Assembly: GCF_030151085.1 (NCBI RefSeq)
Contig: NZ_JASLER010000012.1
Location: 1 to 16,726 of the forward strand
From: Bacteroides sp.
GTDB lineage: Bacteria > Bacteroidota > Bacteroidia > Bacteroidales > Bacteroidaceae
DNA length: 16,726 nt
Direction: 5' to 3'
Numbering within the stretch: position 1 is the first letter of the stretch; every line of letters starts with the position of its first letter. A program made the position numbers and the translations under genes. This document shows, one piece after another, positions 8,223 through 14,399 of the stretch. The notes below the pieces were generated by a model, which was given only the letters and a program-made list of their open reading frames with translations, was not told where the DNA came from and did no database searches.

Positions 8223-8747
8223 ATCAATTCTTATAATACCTCCATAAGGAGTCAATGCGCTAAATGCTTCCGAGGGTTTAATGAGCCCGGCATAAATTTG
8301 TGCGCAGATTAGTACACCTCCATGCGCAAAGATACCTACCTTTTTATAAGGTTTTGTTTTCAGTTCGTCAAGGAACTGACTGACACGATGGTATTGCATA
8401 GCAAATGATTCTCCACCAGTGGCGGCTACATTCAGATAGTCGGCATACCACTCTTTTATGCGGGGATCATCGTTGTGGTCGAAGGACTTCATTTCCCAGC
8501 TACCGAAGTTTATTTCCATAATCCGTTTATCTCTTTCAGCATCCGGAAACCCACAATACGTGGCAAGGCGTACACAACGAGAAAGAGGGCTGGTATAGAC
8601 ATGGTCGAAAGGTAAATAAACTTTTAATTTTTCGGCTGTAACGGCAGCTTCTTGTTCAAAAGTAGGTTTTAAAGGCACGTCAGTTTGTCCGTAACATATT
8701 CCCGGAGGAACATCTACTGATGTATGTCGGATGAGTATAACTTCCAT
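8217..8747 (-). CDS. cobC: Alpha-ribazole phosphatase (histidine phosphatase superfamily)
   Basis: A 176-aa cytoplasmic phosphatase expected to remove the 5' phosphate of alpha-ribazole phosphate (or of adenosylcobalamin phosphate) at the end of nucleotide-loop assembly. Family marks are the phosphohistidine in LIRHTS (Arg7, His8), CYGQTDVPL, SPLSRC (Arg57), the acid residue in EINFGSWE (Glu78) and the second catalytic histidine in FAHGGVL (His142). I start it at the ATG at 8747, which gives MEVILIRHTS. An upstream ATG at 8804 adds a basic tail, MSNNRRFIIKKQ, overlapping the end of cobS and not family-like. It is the last gene of the minus-strand block cobU-cobT-cobS-cobC, 43 bp after cobS. 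The substrate assignment rests on this context, because the fold itself is shared with phosphoglycerate mutases. 'cobC' here is the Salmonella usage. Confidence 0.9.
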   Translation of the reverse strand: MEVILIRHTSVDVPPGICYGQTDVPLKPTFEQEAAVTAEKLKVYLPFDHVYTSPLSRCVRLATYCGFPDAERDKRIMEINFGSWEMKSFDHNDDPRIKEWYADYLNVAATGGESFAMQYHRVSQFLDELKTKPYKKVGIFAHGGVLICAQIYAGLIKPSEAFSALTPYGGIIRIDL

Positions 8748-8790
8748 AATTATTGAGTGGTTAATGATTTGTTTTTTTATTATAAAACGT

Positions 8791-9537
8791 CTATTGTTCG
8801 ACATATATTAATGCAAGACTTCCTATATAGAATGAGAGTTCGCAAAGAAGAAAGGTGGCTCCACAACAATCACCGGTATATCCTTGCAAACGTCGTTTTA
8901 TTAATCGGTATAGCAAAAAGAAAGTGAGTAGTGGAAACAGGGTGGCAGGCCATATCCCGATAGGAAGAAATAAGATAAAAGGTAATGCGCCGCCAACAAA
9001 AGCTGTTAGCAATTCACTCCAACTCATACGATTGTACACAACCTTGGCTTTGCTATCTTCTTCTTTTCTTGCGTAAGGCAGATAATTAATAAGCTGTGAT
9101 GCACAAAATTTAGACCAACAATCGCCACAGAAAACAAGAATACAAAGCGTGTTTAGCGGCAAGTTACTGAGTTGAAAGAACAAAAGAAAATAGAGTATCA
9201 AAGCGATGACTCCATAGCTGCCAATATGGGAGTCTTTCATGATTGCAAGTATTCTTTCGCGAGTTGTACCGCCGCCAAATCCATCGAAGAAATCAGCAAG
9301 ACCGTCTTCGTGCAGGCATCCGGTGATTAACAATCTTGCGATAATGGCTAGTATCCAAGCGATGGATAATGGCAATATTTGTCCGCTCAGCCATAGAACG
9401 CCTGCCATAATTCCCCCTGTCAACCATCCTACCCACGGCCAATTAGGTACTACATGCTTAAAGCATTCTGCCGGAACTTCTTTGATTTTCCAGAAGGGTA
9501 GACGTGTGAAAAATATAAATGCCGCTAATAGATTCAT
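8791..9537 (-). CDS. cobS: Adenosylcobinamide-GDP ribazoletransferase (cobalamin synthase)
   Basis: A 248-aa polytopic inner-membrane enzyme that condenses adenosylcobinamide-GDP with alpha-ribazole (or its phosphate) to make adenosylcobalamin (phosphate). The N-terminus MNLLAAFIFFTRLPFW is characteristic, as is the acidic metal-binding motif HEDGLADFFDGFGGG at residues 76-90 (Glu77, Asp78, Asp82, Asp85), followed by the MKDSHIGSYG segment at 100-109. Several hydrophobic segments follow and the length is normal. The start lies 39 bp after cobT stops and the stop precedes cobC by 43 bp, both consistent with one transcript. Membrane location matches that of CbiB, since the late B12 steps are membrane-associated. 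Confidence 0.97.
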   Translation of the reverse strand: MNLLAAFIFFTRLPFWKIKEVPAECFKHVVPNWPWVGWLTGGIMAGVLWLSGQILPLSIAWILAIIARLLITGCLHEDGLADFFDGFGGGTTRERILAIMKDSHIGSYGVIALILYFLLFFQLSNLPLNTLCILVFCGDCWSKFCASQLINYLPYARKEEDSKAKVVYNRMSWSELLTAFVGGALPFILFLPIGIWPATLFPLLTFFLLYRLIKRRLQGYTGDCCGATFLLCELSFYIGSLALIYVEQ

Positions 9538-9576
9538 TGTAGCTCAAGTATTATTTCTCAATTTTTTATTCTCAAT

Positions 9577-10614
9577 TTAAAAATATTTTGTGATTGAGGC
9601 GTGTGCAAAATTATCCATCTCATTAATCATTCTCACAGCAGAGTCAACAATAGGATAAGCACAGATTGCTCCAGTACCTTCTCCGAGGCGTAATCCTAAG
9701 TGCAGTAATGGATTAGCGTTAATTGAATCAAGTATCAGTTTATGTCCGGATTCATCTCCACAATGACCGAAAATAGCATAATCCAGTACTTCTTTGTGCA
9801 ATTTGCTAGCAGCTAAAATGCAGTTGGTCATAATAAAACCATCTACAAGAATTACCATTTTCAATTCAGTAGCCTGCAACATAGCACCCACAGCCATAAC
9901 CATTTCCAAACCACCAAAATAGCGGATTATATCATGGGGAGAATTATCCCCCTTATAATTGTCGAGCGATTGCTTCAGTACCTCATATTTATGACGAATG
10001 CCTGAATTATCTAATCCGCTTCCTGCACCAACACATTGCTCTAAAGGAATTCCAGTAAAACAAGTCATCCACATAGAAGACGAAGAAGTATTTCCGATAC
10101 CCATTTCACCGAAACTGAGGATATTGCTTCCTTCTTCATGACAACGGCGTACTATTTCAGCGCCGCGTTCCAGGCAAAGTTCCATTTCTTTTTCGGTCAT
10201 GGCTGCTTCGTGTAGGTAGCTGCGAGTACCTTTACGTACTTTCATATTGATTATGCCTTTATCATAAGGGAGATCGTAATCTACTCCCGCATCTACAATT
10301 TTCAAGGTAAATCCATGCTGGCGGCAAAGGAAGTTTATACCTGCTCCTCCATGAAGGAAATTGCTGATTTGCTGCCAAGTGATTTCTTTTGGGGATAGAC
10401 TAACACCTTCTTCTACGATTCCATGATCCGCAGCAAAAATAATATTTTGTGGATGCTGTAAAGTTGGAGTTAGTGTTTGTTGGATGAGACCTATTTGCAA
10501 TGCCAGTTCTTCTAAAGTTCCTAATGAACCTTTAGGTTTTGTCAGATTATTGATTTTGTCTATGAGGGCAGGACGGATAGTTTCGTCAGGACGAGTAATA
10601 TGAAATGTTTTCAT
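9577..10614 (-). CDS. cobT: Nicotinate-nucleotide--dimethylbenzimidazole phosphoribosyltransferase
   Basis: A 345-aa soluble enzyme that moves the phosphoribosyl group of nicotinate mononucleotide to 5,6-dimethylbenzimidazole or a related base, forming alpha-ribazole phosphate. Family signatures are LTKPKGSLGTLEELA near the N-terminus, FAADHGIVEEGVS, FGEMGIGNTSSSSM, and LGEGTGA containing the general base Glu312 (equivalent to Glu317 of the Salmonella enzyme). The length matches the family. Base preference, and hence which cobamide is made, cannot be read from the sequence. It lies between cobU (28 bp upstream) and cobS. A 10-bp direct repeat TTCTCAATTT (9555-9564, 9569-9578) touches its stop codon, with no obvious role. 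Confidence 0.97.
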   Translation of the reverse strand: MKTFHITRPDETIRPALIDKINNLTKPKGSLGTLEELALQIGLIQQTLTPTLQHPQNIIFAADHGIVEEGVSLSPKEITWQQISNFLHGGAGINFLCRQHGFTLKIVDAGVDYDLPYDKGIINMKVRKGTRSYLHEAAMTEKEMELCLERGAEIVRRCHEEGSNILSFGEMGIGNTSSSSMWMTCFTGIPLEQCVGAGSGLDNSGIRHKYEVLKQSLDNYKGDNSPHDIIRYFGGLEMVMAVGAMLQATELKMVILVDGFIMTNCILAASKLHKEVLDYAIFGHCGDESGHKLILDSINANPLLHLGLRLGEGTGAICAYPIVDSAVRMINEMDNFAHASITKYF

Positions 10615-10642
10615 TGTTTTATTATATATAAGTGAAGTCGTT

Positions 10643-11152
10643 TTATTTAATTTTTACAGGAATGCCGGATACCATCAAAAAGACTTCGTCTGCATGAGCT
10701 GCGATGTATTGATTCATCCATCCCTGCATGTCAGTGAATTTTCGTTGTATCTCATTGTCTGAAGTGCCGCCTAACCCTATTTCGTTAGTGACAAAGATAA
10801 AAGTAGCGTCCTGTGCCGTAAAACGGTCAAACTCTGCTTTAGCGGCAGCAAGTGCTCTATCGGTGTCCGATTTTAAGTCGAAAAAGAAGTTGGTACACCA
10901 CAATGTAATACAGTCTATGAGGATAATACGACCTTCCAACTGGTGGCGGCTGAGTTCTTTTTCTTCTTCAATATTGGTCCATTCCGGTCCGCGTCGTTCT
11001 TGGTGATGGATTACCCGCTTACGAAATTCTTCGTCCCAGATACGTGCCGTAGCAAGGTAAATAGGATTGGGAGAGAAACTGAGTGCTAAATTTTCAGCGT
11101 ATGTACTTTTGCCCGAACGAGCTCCTCCGGTGATTAATATAATTCTTTTCAT
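10643..11152 (-). CDS. cobU: Adenosylcobinamide kinase / adenosylcobinamide-phosphate guanylyltransferase
   Basis: A bifunctional 169-aa cytoplasmic enzyme that phosphorylates adenosylcobinamide and then adds GMP to form adenosylcobinamide-GDP. The P-loop GGARSGKST lies at residues 9-17. The guanylylated-histidine region is IHHQERRGPEW (His49 or His50). LIDCITLW and FVTNEIGLGG are further CobU signatures. The ATG at 11152 gives MKRIILITGGARSGKS and a normal N-terminus. The ATG at 11173 would sit at the promoter just upstream of the expected transcript start and is rejected. This is the first gene of the minus-strand cobU-cobT-cobS-cobC operon. Confidence 0.96.
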   Translation of the reverse strand: MKRIILITGGARSGKSTYAENLALSFSPNPIYLATARIWDEEFRKRVIHHQERRGPEWTNIEEEKELSRHQLEGRIILIDCITLWCTNFFFDLKSDTDRALAAAKAEFDRFTAQDATFIFVTNEIGLGGTSDNEIQRKFTDMQGWMNQYIAAHADEVFLMVSGIPVKIK

Positions 11153-11175
11153 TGATGCCTGGATATTTTGCATGG

Positions 11176-11207
11176 CAAATGTACATGAATTCTATGGCAG
11201 TGGCAAG
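11176..11207 (-). promoter_or_regulatory. Promoter of the cobU-cobT-cobS-cobC operon
   Basis: Reading the minus strand, CTTG (11207-11204), 20 bp, then TACATTTG (11183-11176) matches the Bacteroides consensus with the same -33 variant and spacing as the cobQ promoter. Transcription would begin near 11170 and leave a leader of about 18 nt. That is too short for a cobalamin riboswitch, so both B12 blocks seem to be driven by plain promoters. Confidence 0.65.
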
Positions 11208-11234
11208 GAATACTGCTGAAAAGAATACACACTT

Positions 11235-11605
11235 TTATTCCGGATACAAAAAGTGATACTCTTGTTGTTTTCTCTTAGGTAGTTTATGAATAACCTCTTG
11301 TACAGAATGATTAATCAGTTCTTTTATCAGGTCGTCAGGAACACCCTCTTCCAGATATACAGTTATCCAATACTTTTTATCAGAAAGGTAGCCAAAAAGG
11401 ATACCATCATAACATTCCATTAATTCAGCCGATTTTCCGGATTACATTTCATGTTGGCCCAGAACCGTCCTTCTTTTGGGCGTAAGGAAGCAAAAGTGAA
11501 CATTTTGTCCATTACTTTAAAGACAAGAATGTGTTCATCGAAAGGAAAGCTTTCTGTTGCTCCTTTTACAGTAAGACAATACTCCCTGAATTCTTCGATA
11601 TTCAT
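11235..11605 (-). pseudogene. MmcQ/YjbR-family (DUF419) gene split by a frameshift
   Basis: Two adjacent minus-strand frames together make one MmcQ/YjbR-like protein. The first (11605-11420) begins MNIEEFREYCLTVKGATESF and contains FASLRPKEGRFWANMKCNP before stopping. The second (11420-11235) continues CYDGILFGYLSDKKYWITVYLE and DDLIKELINHSVQEVIHKLPK. At the junction, reading one frame over gives AELMECYDG, which fits the family, so about one base has been lost near 11428-11433. A restored gene would have 123 codons, the family's usual length. The stop and the next ATG overlap as TAATG, so the halves could still be made by coupled translation. Members have a MmcQ/CyaY-like DNA-binding-type fold of unclear function. 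It could also be a sequencing error. Confidence 0.8.
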
Positions 11606-11631
11606 AGTTGATTATGCTTTAATGGAATACG

Positions 11632-11639
11632 CAAAAGTA
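11632..11639 (-). promoter_or_regulatory. Candidate -7 box for the split MmcQ/YjbR gene
   Basis: TACTTTTG on the minus strand matches TAnnTTTG and lies 27 bp before the ATG at 11605. No good -33 TTG is visible at the right distance, so confidence is limited. It diverges from the tRNA promoter. Confidence 0.4.
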
Positions 11640-11659
11640 GAAAATAAAATGAAAAAACT

Positions 11660-11692
11660 CTTGTCTTTTTCAGGAGAATTTTGTTACCTTTG
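11660..11692 (+). promoter_or_regulatory. Promoter of tRNA-Gly
   Basis: CTTG (11660-11663), 21 bp and TACCTTTG (11685-11692) form a Bacteroides-type promoter. The predicted start near 11699 is about 14 nt before the mature tRNA 5' end. Confidence 0.65.
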
Positions 11693-11712
11693 CCAACGTT
11701 TTACAACAGTTT

Positions 11713-11785
11713 GCGGCAGTAGCTCAGTTGGTAGAGCATCAGCTTCCCAAGCTGAGGGTCACGAGTTCGAACCTCGCTTGCCGCT
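11713..11785 (+). tRNA. tRNA-Gly (anticodon CCC)
   Basis: The 73-nt cloverleaf folds with a 7-bp acceptor stem (GCGGCAG with TTGCCGC, one G-U), a D arm GCTC/GAGC, an anticodon stem TCAGC/GCTGA around loop TTCCCAA (anticodon CCC, reads GGG), a 5-nt variable region and the TTCGAAC T-loop. CCA is not encoded. The T-stem is ACGAG with CTCGC, so its outermost pair (position 49 with 65; bases 11761 and 11777) is an A-C mismatch. An integrase gene begins 160 bp downstream, so the 3' half of this tRNA is the likely attachment site and its 3' end may be supplied by the integrated element. Confidence 0.95.
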
Positions 11786-11799
11786 CGATTGATAATCAA
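11750..11799 (+). other. Probable left attachment region (attL) at the tRNA-Gly 3' end
   Basis: This is inferred. The tRNA T-arm and 3' end are the usual crossover region for tyrosine recombinases that integrate at tRNA genes, and the recombinase gene lies directly downstream pointing away from the tRNA. The exact crossover point cannot be mapped because the matching attR repeat is outside the window. The T-stem mismatch at 11777 is consistent with an exchange 5' of that base. The palindrome TTGATAATCAA (11789-11799) could be part of a core binding site. Confidence 0.5.
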
Positions 11800-11829
11800 G
11801 CAGTTACATTCGATGTAGCTGCTTTTTTT
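11798..11829 (+). terminator. Rho-independent terminator after tRNA-Gly
   Basis: AGCAGTTACAT (11799-11809) pairs with ATGTAGCTGCT (11813-11823), an 11-bp stem with one G-U and a 3-nt loop, followed by seven T residues (11823-11829). It ends the tRNA transcript 14 bases after the tRNA 3' end. Immediately before it is the perfect palindrome TTGATAATCAA (11789-11799). Confidence 0.88.
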
Positions 11830-11883
11830 GTGCTATTTATAAAATTATCAATGAGGAATTAAAGGTTTTTGATGGCTATTTCT

Positions 11884-11891
11884 TATATTTG
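11884..11891 (+). promoter_or_regulatory. -7 promoter box of the integrase gene
   Basis: TATATTTG is a perfect TAnnTTTG match, 55 bp before the integrase ATG. No TTG lies at the usual -33 distance, so this promoter may be weak or need help. It overlaps an in-frame TTG (11889), which rules that out as the start codon. Confidence 0.5.
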
Positions 11892-11892
11892 T

Positions 11893-11930
11893 GGTGCAAA
11901 TTTGGTGCAAATATAATGTGCTTTTGCACC
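11893..11930 (+). repeat. GGTGCAAA repeats (two direct, one inverted) in the integrase leader
   Basis: GGTGCAAA occurs at 11893-11900 and 11904-11911, exactly 11 bp (one helical turn) apart. Its reverse complement TTTGCACC is at 11923-11930. All three lie between the -7 box and the ATG at 11946. They could be arm-type integrase-binding sites, an autoregulatory operator, or in the RNA a hairpin close to the start codon. Function is inferred; the repeat itself is seen. Confidence 0.75.
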
Positions 11931-11945
11931 ATTAAAAACGGAACT

Positions 11946-13169
11946 ATGGCTACTGCTAATTTTTATCTTGATACCAGAAGAGCGAAAGAAGGAAATCGAT
12001 TTCCTATCAAACTTCGTATTCAACACAATGGGAAGTTTCTAATTTCTATTGGGTTTGATGCTACACAAAAAGCATGGACTGGAAATTCTTATACTAAGGA
12101 AGAGCCTAATTATAAAATAAAAAATACCGCCATTAGGAACATACTGGCTTCCATTGAAAACGTGCTTCTTCTGTTGCATTCTACCGGTGGTCTAAGGTCT
12201 ATGACTGATAAACAGCTAAAACAGCATTTAGAAAGTCTGCTTACTGGGAACAAGAAAACTGAGAGAAAATTTGTAGATTACTTGGATGAATTTGTCGCCT
12301 TAAAGAACAATTTAGGAACAAAGTCCGTGTATGGCACTACTCGGAATAAAGTTGTAGAGTTCGACCCTGATTGTACTTTTGATACTATGGATAAGAAGTG
12401 GCTAACATCCTTTGAAACATGGATGGCTGAAAATATGAAGGTTAACGCATATGCTATACATCTTCGCAATATACGTGCTGTTTTTAATTATGCTATAGAC
12501 GAGGAGATAACCACTTTATATCCGTTTCGCAAATTCAAGATAAAGAAGGAAGAAACAAGAAAACGTTCTTTGACCGTAGAACAGCTTAGAATACTACGGG
12601 ATTTCCCCTGTGAGGATTATCAAGTGAAATACAGAGATATGTTCATGTTGATGTTTTACCTTATAGGAATCAATGCTGCTGACTTATTCATGGCTACACC
12701 GAATCAGCTCGTAAATGGGCGTTTTGAGTATAAGAGAGCAAAAACCCACAAATTATATTCAATAAAAGTGCATCCGGAGGCTATGGCTATTATTGAAAAA
12801 TATCGAGGAAAAAAATACTTGCTCAATATCATGGATGAATACCTTGACTATAAGAACTTCCTTCATCGTATGGGAATCGTTTTGAAGCAAATAGGAGAAG
12901 TTGAAAGAGTAGGGCGAGGTGGGAAAAAAGTGCGGCAACCTTTATTTTCTGATATATCCTCATATTGGGCCCGACATACATGGGCTACGATTGCTGCTTC
13001 TCTTGATATTCCTAAAGAAACTATTTCTGCCGGACTTGGGCATGAGATAGGTTCGGGGGTAACAAGTATTTATATAGACTTTGACCAAAAGAAGGTGGAC
13101 AAAGCAAATAGGAAGGTGATTGATTATGTGTTTCACCTGGAAGAAGGTAAAGAAAAAGCCGGAGGTTAG
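11946..13169 (+). CDS. Tyrosine recombinase (site-specific integrase) of a tRNA-Gly-integrated element
   Basis: A 407-aa integrase in the Bacteroides arrangement: an arm-type DNA-binding domain (about residues 3-85, ATANFYLDTRRAKEG and FPIKLRIQHNGKF), a SAM-like core-binding domain (about 105-200), and a catalytic domain (about 215-395). Visible catalytic residues are Lys266 (RAKTHK), Arg343 in YWARHTW, His366 in GLGHEIG and the nucleophile Tyr376 in TSIYIDF. The first catalytic arginine is absent: the usual 'L-R-G' site reads YLIGIN, with Ile240. The residue three before Arg343 is Tyr rather than His. IntDOT of CTnDOT also lacks the first arginine and is active, so this enzyme may be too. 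I start it at the ATG at 11946; the longer TTG frame begins inside the promoter. Confidence 0.94.
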   Translation: MATANFYLDTRRAKEGNRFPIKLRIQHNGKFLISIGFDATQKAWTGNSYTKEEPNYKIKNTAIRNILASIENVLLLLHSTGGLRSMTDKQLKQHLESLLTGNKKTERKFVDYLDEFVALKNNLGTKSVYGTTRNKVVEFDPDCTFDTMDKKWLTSFETWMAENMKVNAYAIHLRNIRAVFNYAIDEEITTLYPFRKFKIKKEETRKRSLTVEQLRILRDFPCEDYQVKYRDMFMLMFYLIGINAADLFMATPNQLVNGRFEYKRAKTHKLYSIKVHPEAMAIIEKYRGKKYLLNIMDEYLDYKNFLHRMGIVLKQIGEVERVGRGGKKVRQPLFSDISSYWARHTWATIAASLDIPKETISAGLGHEIGSGVTSIYIDFDQKKVDKANRKVIDYVFHLEEGKEKAGG

Positions 13170-13183
13170 TCCGGCTTAGTTTT
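13151..13183. terminator. Bidirectional hairpin terminator between the integrase and the cargo operon
   Basis: AAGCCGGA (13156-13163) pairs perfectly with TCCGGCTT (13170-13177) around a 6-nt loop. On the plus strand it is followed by a short T run (AGTTTTG). On the minus strand the stem is followed by a stronger T tract (GGCTTTTTCTTT). It can thus end the integrase transcript, whose last codons it overlaps, and the converging five-gene minus-strand operon. Confidence 0.72.
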
Positions 13184-13239
13184 GAGATGCAATCTACTAT
13201 ACAATTGCTGTTTTTGATGGTAGAATTGAAATGTTAATA

Positions 13240-13614
13240 TTATACTTTGTTGAATTTAATAATATCTCTTATATCTGAATATGATTTAATGTTTTTGAGA
13301 TTCTCAGGGATTTCCATTTCTAATTGTTTGAAGGCAGGTTCATATTTAGCAATAATATCTTCTACGCAATTAAATCCATATCCTCCATCTCCAAATCTCT
13401 CGAAATCGCTGATAATGCAATCCATGAGTTCTTTCTTGGCAAGTTCCTTGTCATCATATAAAAGAGCCCTTCGTATATTCCAAGTTTTATCTTTCTCGCA
13501 CTGAAGTTTCTTTGTGATTTTACTAATATCGTTTGTCATTCCCCACATCTTAAAGAAGAGAATGATTTGCAATACTCCGAATACGAGTAGTACGATGGTT
13601 AAAAAGTCAATCAT
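13240..13614 (-). CDS. Small membrane-anchored protein, shared TM module with unrelated C-terminus (A)
   Basis: A 124-aa protein I do not recognise as a characterised family. Residues 3-24 form a strong N-terminal membrane segment (FLTIVLLVFGVLQIILFF), followed by KMWGMTND and a charged, probably cytosolic, helical region. The first 29 residues are nearly identical to those of the gene at 14851-15276, and 77 of 87 bases match there. The remainders (here DKTWNIRRALLYDDKELAKKELMD and on to FNKV) are not obviously alike beyond a KI-x-KL heptad. It is the last gene of a five-gene operon, 11 bp after the lipoprotein gene. The swapped C-termini suggest a common membrane anchor presenting different intracellular domains; the role is unknown. 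Confidence 0.8.
   Translation of the reverse strand: MIDFLTIVLLVFGVLQIILFFKMWGMTNDISKITKKLQCEKDKTWNIRRALLYDDKELAKKELMDCIISDFERFGDGGYGFNCVEDIIAKYEPAFKQLEMEIPENLKNIKSYSDIRDIIKFNKV
13528..13614. repeat. 87-bp direct repeat, copy 1 (5' end of membrane-protein gene A)
   Basis: This segment matches 15190-15276 in the same orientation at 77 of 87 positions by hand alignment. It covers the start codon and the whole N-terminal membrane module. Identity falls off just beyond the codons for MTND. Confidence 0.9.
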
Positions 13615-13625
13615 AATTTTATTAC

Positions 13626-14372
13626 TTATTTTATTGAGAATACATATAATTCTTTATCTACAGGTTTCTTGCTGCTAAACTTCATGCTTGTTTTTGATAA
13701 ATCCAGTATGCCATTCCATATATTGTCACTACTTGAGAAGGTGATTTCATTTCCACTCACTTGATATGAAGTCGTGAAACTGTTGTCGGTTAATGTTTCC
13801 TTTTTTTCTATACTGGTATATCTTCGTATGTTCAAAGAGTAAGTGTAATTACCATCTAATGGCAGAACTAGAATATCCCCCGATGTGCTTGCTTGATAAA
13901 TGCCATAGCTTTTAACAGTGATAGCTACGTGGGTAGTTCCATATAATGTGCCAATGTATGTTCCCTCTTTAAATTTATAATCACAGTTGCCAATAGAACT
14001 ATTGGTAATTTGAATGTGTCGATAAGCTTTCTCTTTGTAGGTGCAGTCATTAGTATTGAACTCTAATAATGCGTCTATATGATTACTATGTCCTTCCTTT
14101 TTGCACAAATCAATCGTTTCTTCATTTTCTGTAATTTGATGTTCTCCAACTGTGTATTTTAAAGAAGGGCAAATTTGTAATATGCTTTTAAGCTGATGTT
14201 CATTCTCGTAGTCTTCATACTCTTTTAATATGTGCTCATTATCTTCGGAGTGATATAACCATGAAGTATTTGCGAGTAATTTTTCTGTTTTATCATTTGG
14301 ATCTTCATCCTCTGATGAGCATGAGGAAAACATCATCGGAAACATCACTGCAAAAAATATAATCTTTTTCAT
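13626..14372 (-). CDS. Predicted surface lipoprotein, beta-rich
   Basis: A 248-aa protein with a lipoprotein signal peptide: basic start MKKIIFF, hydrophobic core and lipobox ending at Cys18 (MMFSSC). The residues after the cysteine are SSEDEDP. An acidic patch just after the lipidated cysteine is the known Bacteroidetes lipoprotein export signal, so it is probably on the outer face of the outer membrane. The rest alternates strand-like segments (YRHIQITNSS, EGTYIGTLYGTTHVAITVK, NYTYSLNIRRYTSIE, TTSYQVSGNEITFSS), resembling lipocalin-like Bacteroides lipoproteins, but I cannot assign a family. Three further cysteines (in QICPSL, DLCKKE, NDCTYK) and one in GNCDYK could form disulfides. It sits 19 bp after the SH3b gene in a cargo operon. 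Confidence 0.82.
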   Translation of the reverse strand: MKKIIFFAVMFPMMFSSCSSEDEDPNDKTEKLLANTSWLYHSEDNEHILKEYEDYENEHQLKSILQICPSLKYTVGEHQITENEETIDLCKKEGHSNHIDALLEFNTNDCTYKEKAYRHIQITNSSIGNCDYKFKEGTYIGTLYGTTHVAITVKSYGIYQASTSGDILVLPLDGNYTYSLNIRRYTSIEKKETLTDNSFTTSYQVSGNEITFSSSDNIWNGILDLSKTSMKFSSKKPVDKELYVFSIK

Positions 14373-14373
14373 T

Positions 14374-14399
14374 ATTTGTTATTTTAATTTGTTATTTTA
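14374..14399. repeat. Perfect 13-bp tandem duplication at the SH3b/lipoprotein junction
   Basis: ATTTGTTATTTTA occurs twice, at 14374-14386 and 14387-14399. It spans the stop codon of the SH3b gene (14392-14394) and reaches to 2 bp before the lipoprotein ATG. A copy-number change would alter the spacing between the two genes without affecting either protein. Confidence 0.85.

Noticed and set aside
8748..8804. 19-residue N-terminal extension of the alpha-ribazole phosphatase
   Set aside because: It overlaps the cobS end, is rich in basic and asparagine residues, and family members begin at the MEVILIRH strand.
11451..11792. Plus-strand 113-aa ORF across the tRNA
   Set aside because: It is a read-through of the tRNA gene and the antisense strand of the MmcQ/YjbR gene, a common false prediction.
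11789..11799. TTGATAATCAA palindrome as a stand-alone operator
   Set aside because: It is only 11 bp and overlaps the foot of the terminator; chance occurrence in AT-rich DNA is likely, so it is mentioned only as a possible core-site part.
11889..11945. TTG start extending the integrase by 19 residues
   Set aside because: It falls within the TATATTTG promoter box and covers the GGTGCAAA repeats; MATANFYLD is the normal integrase start.
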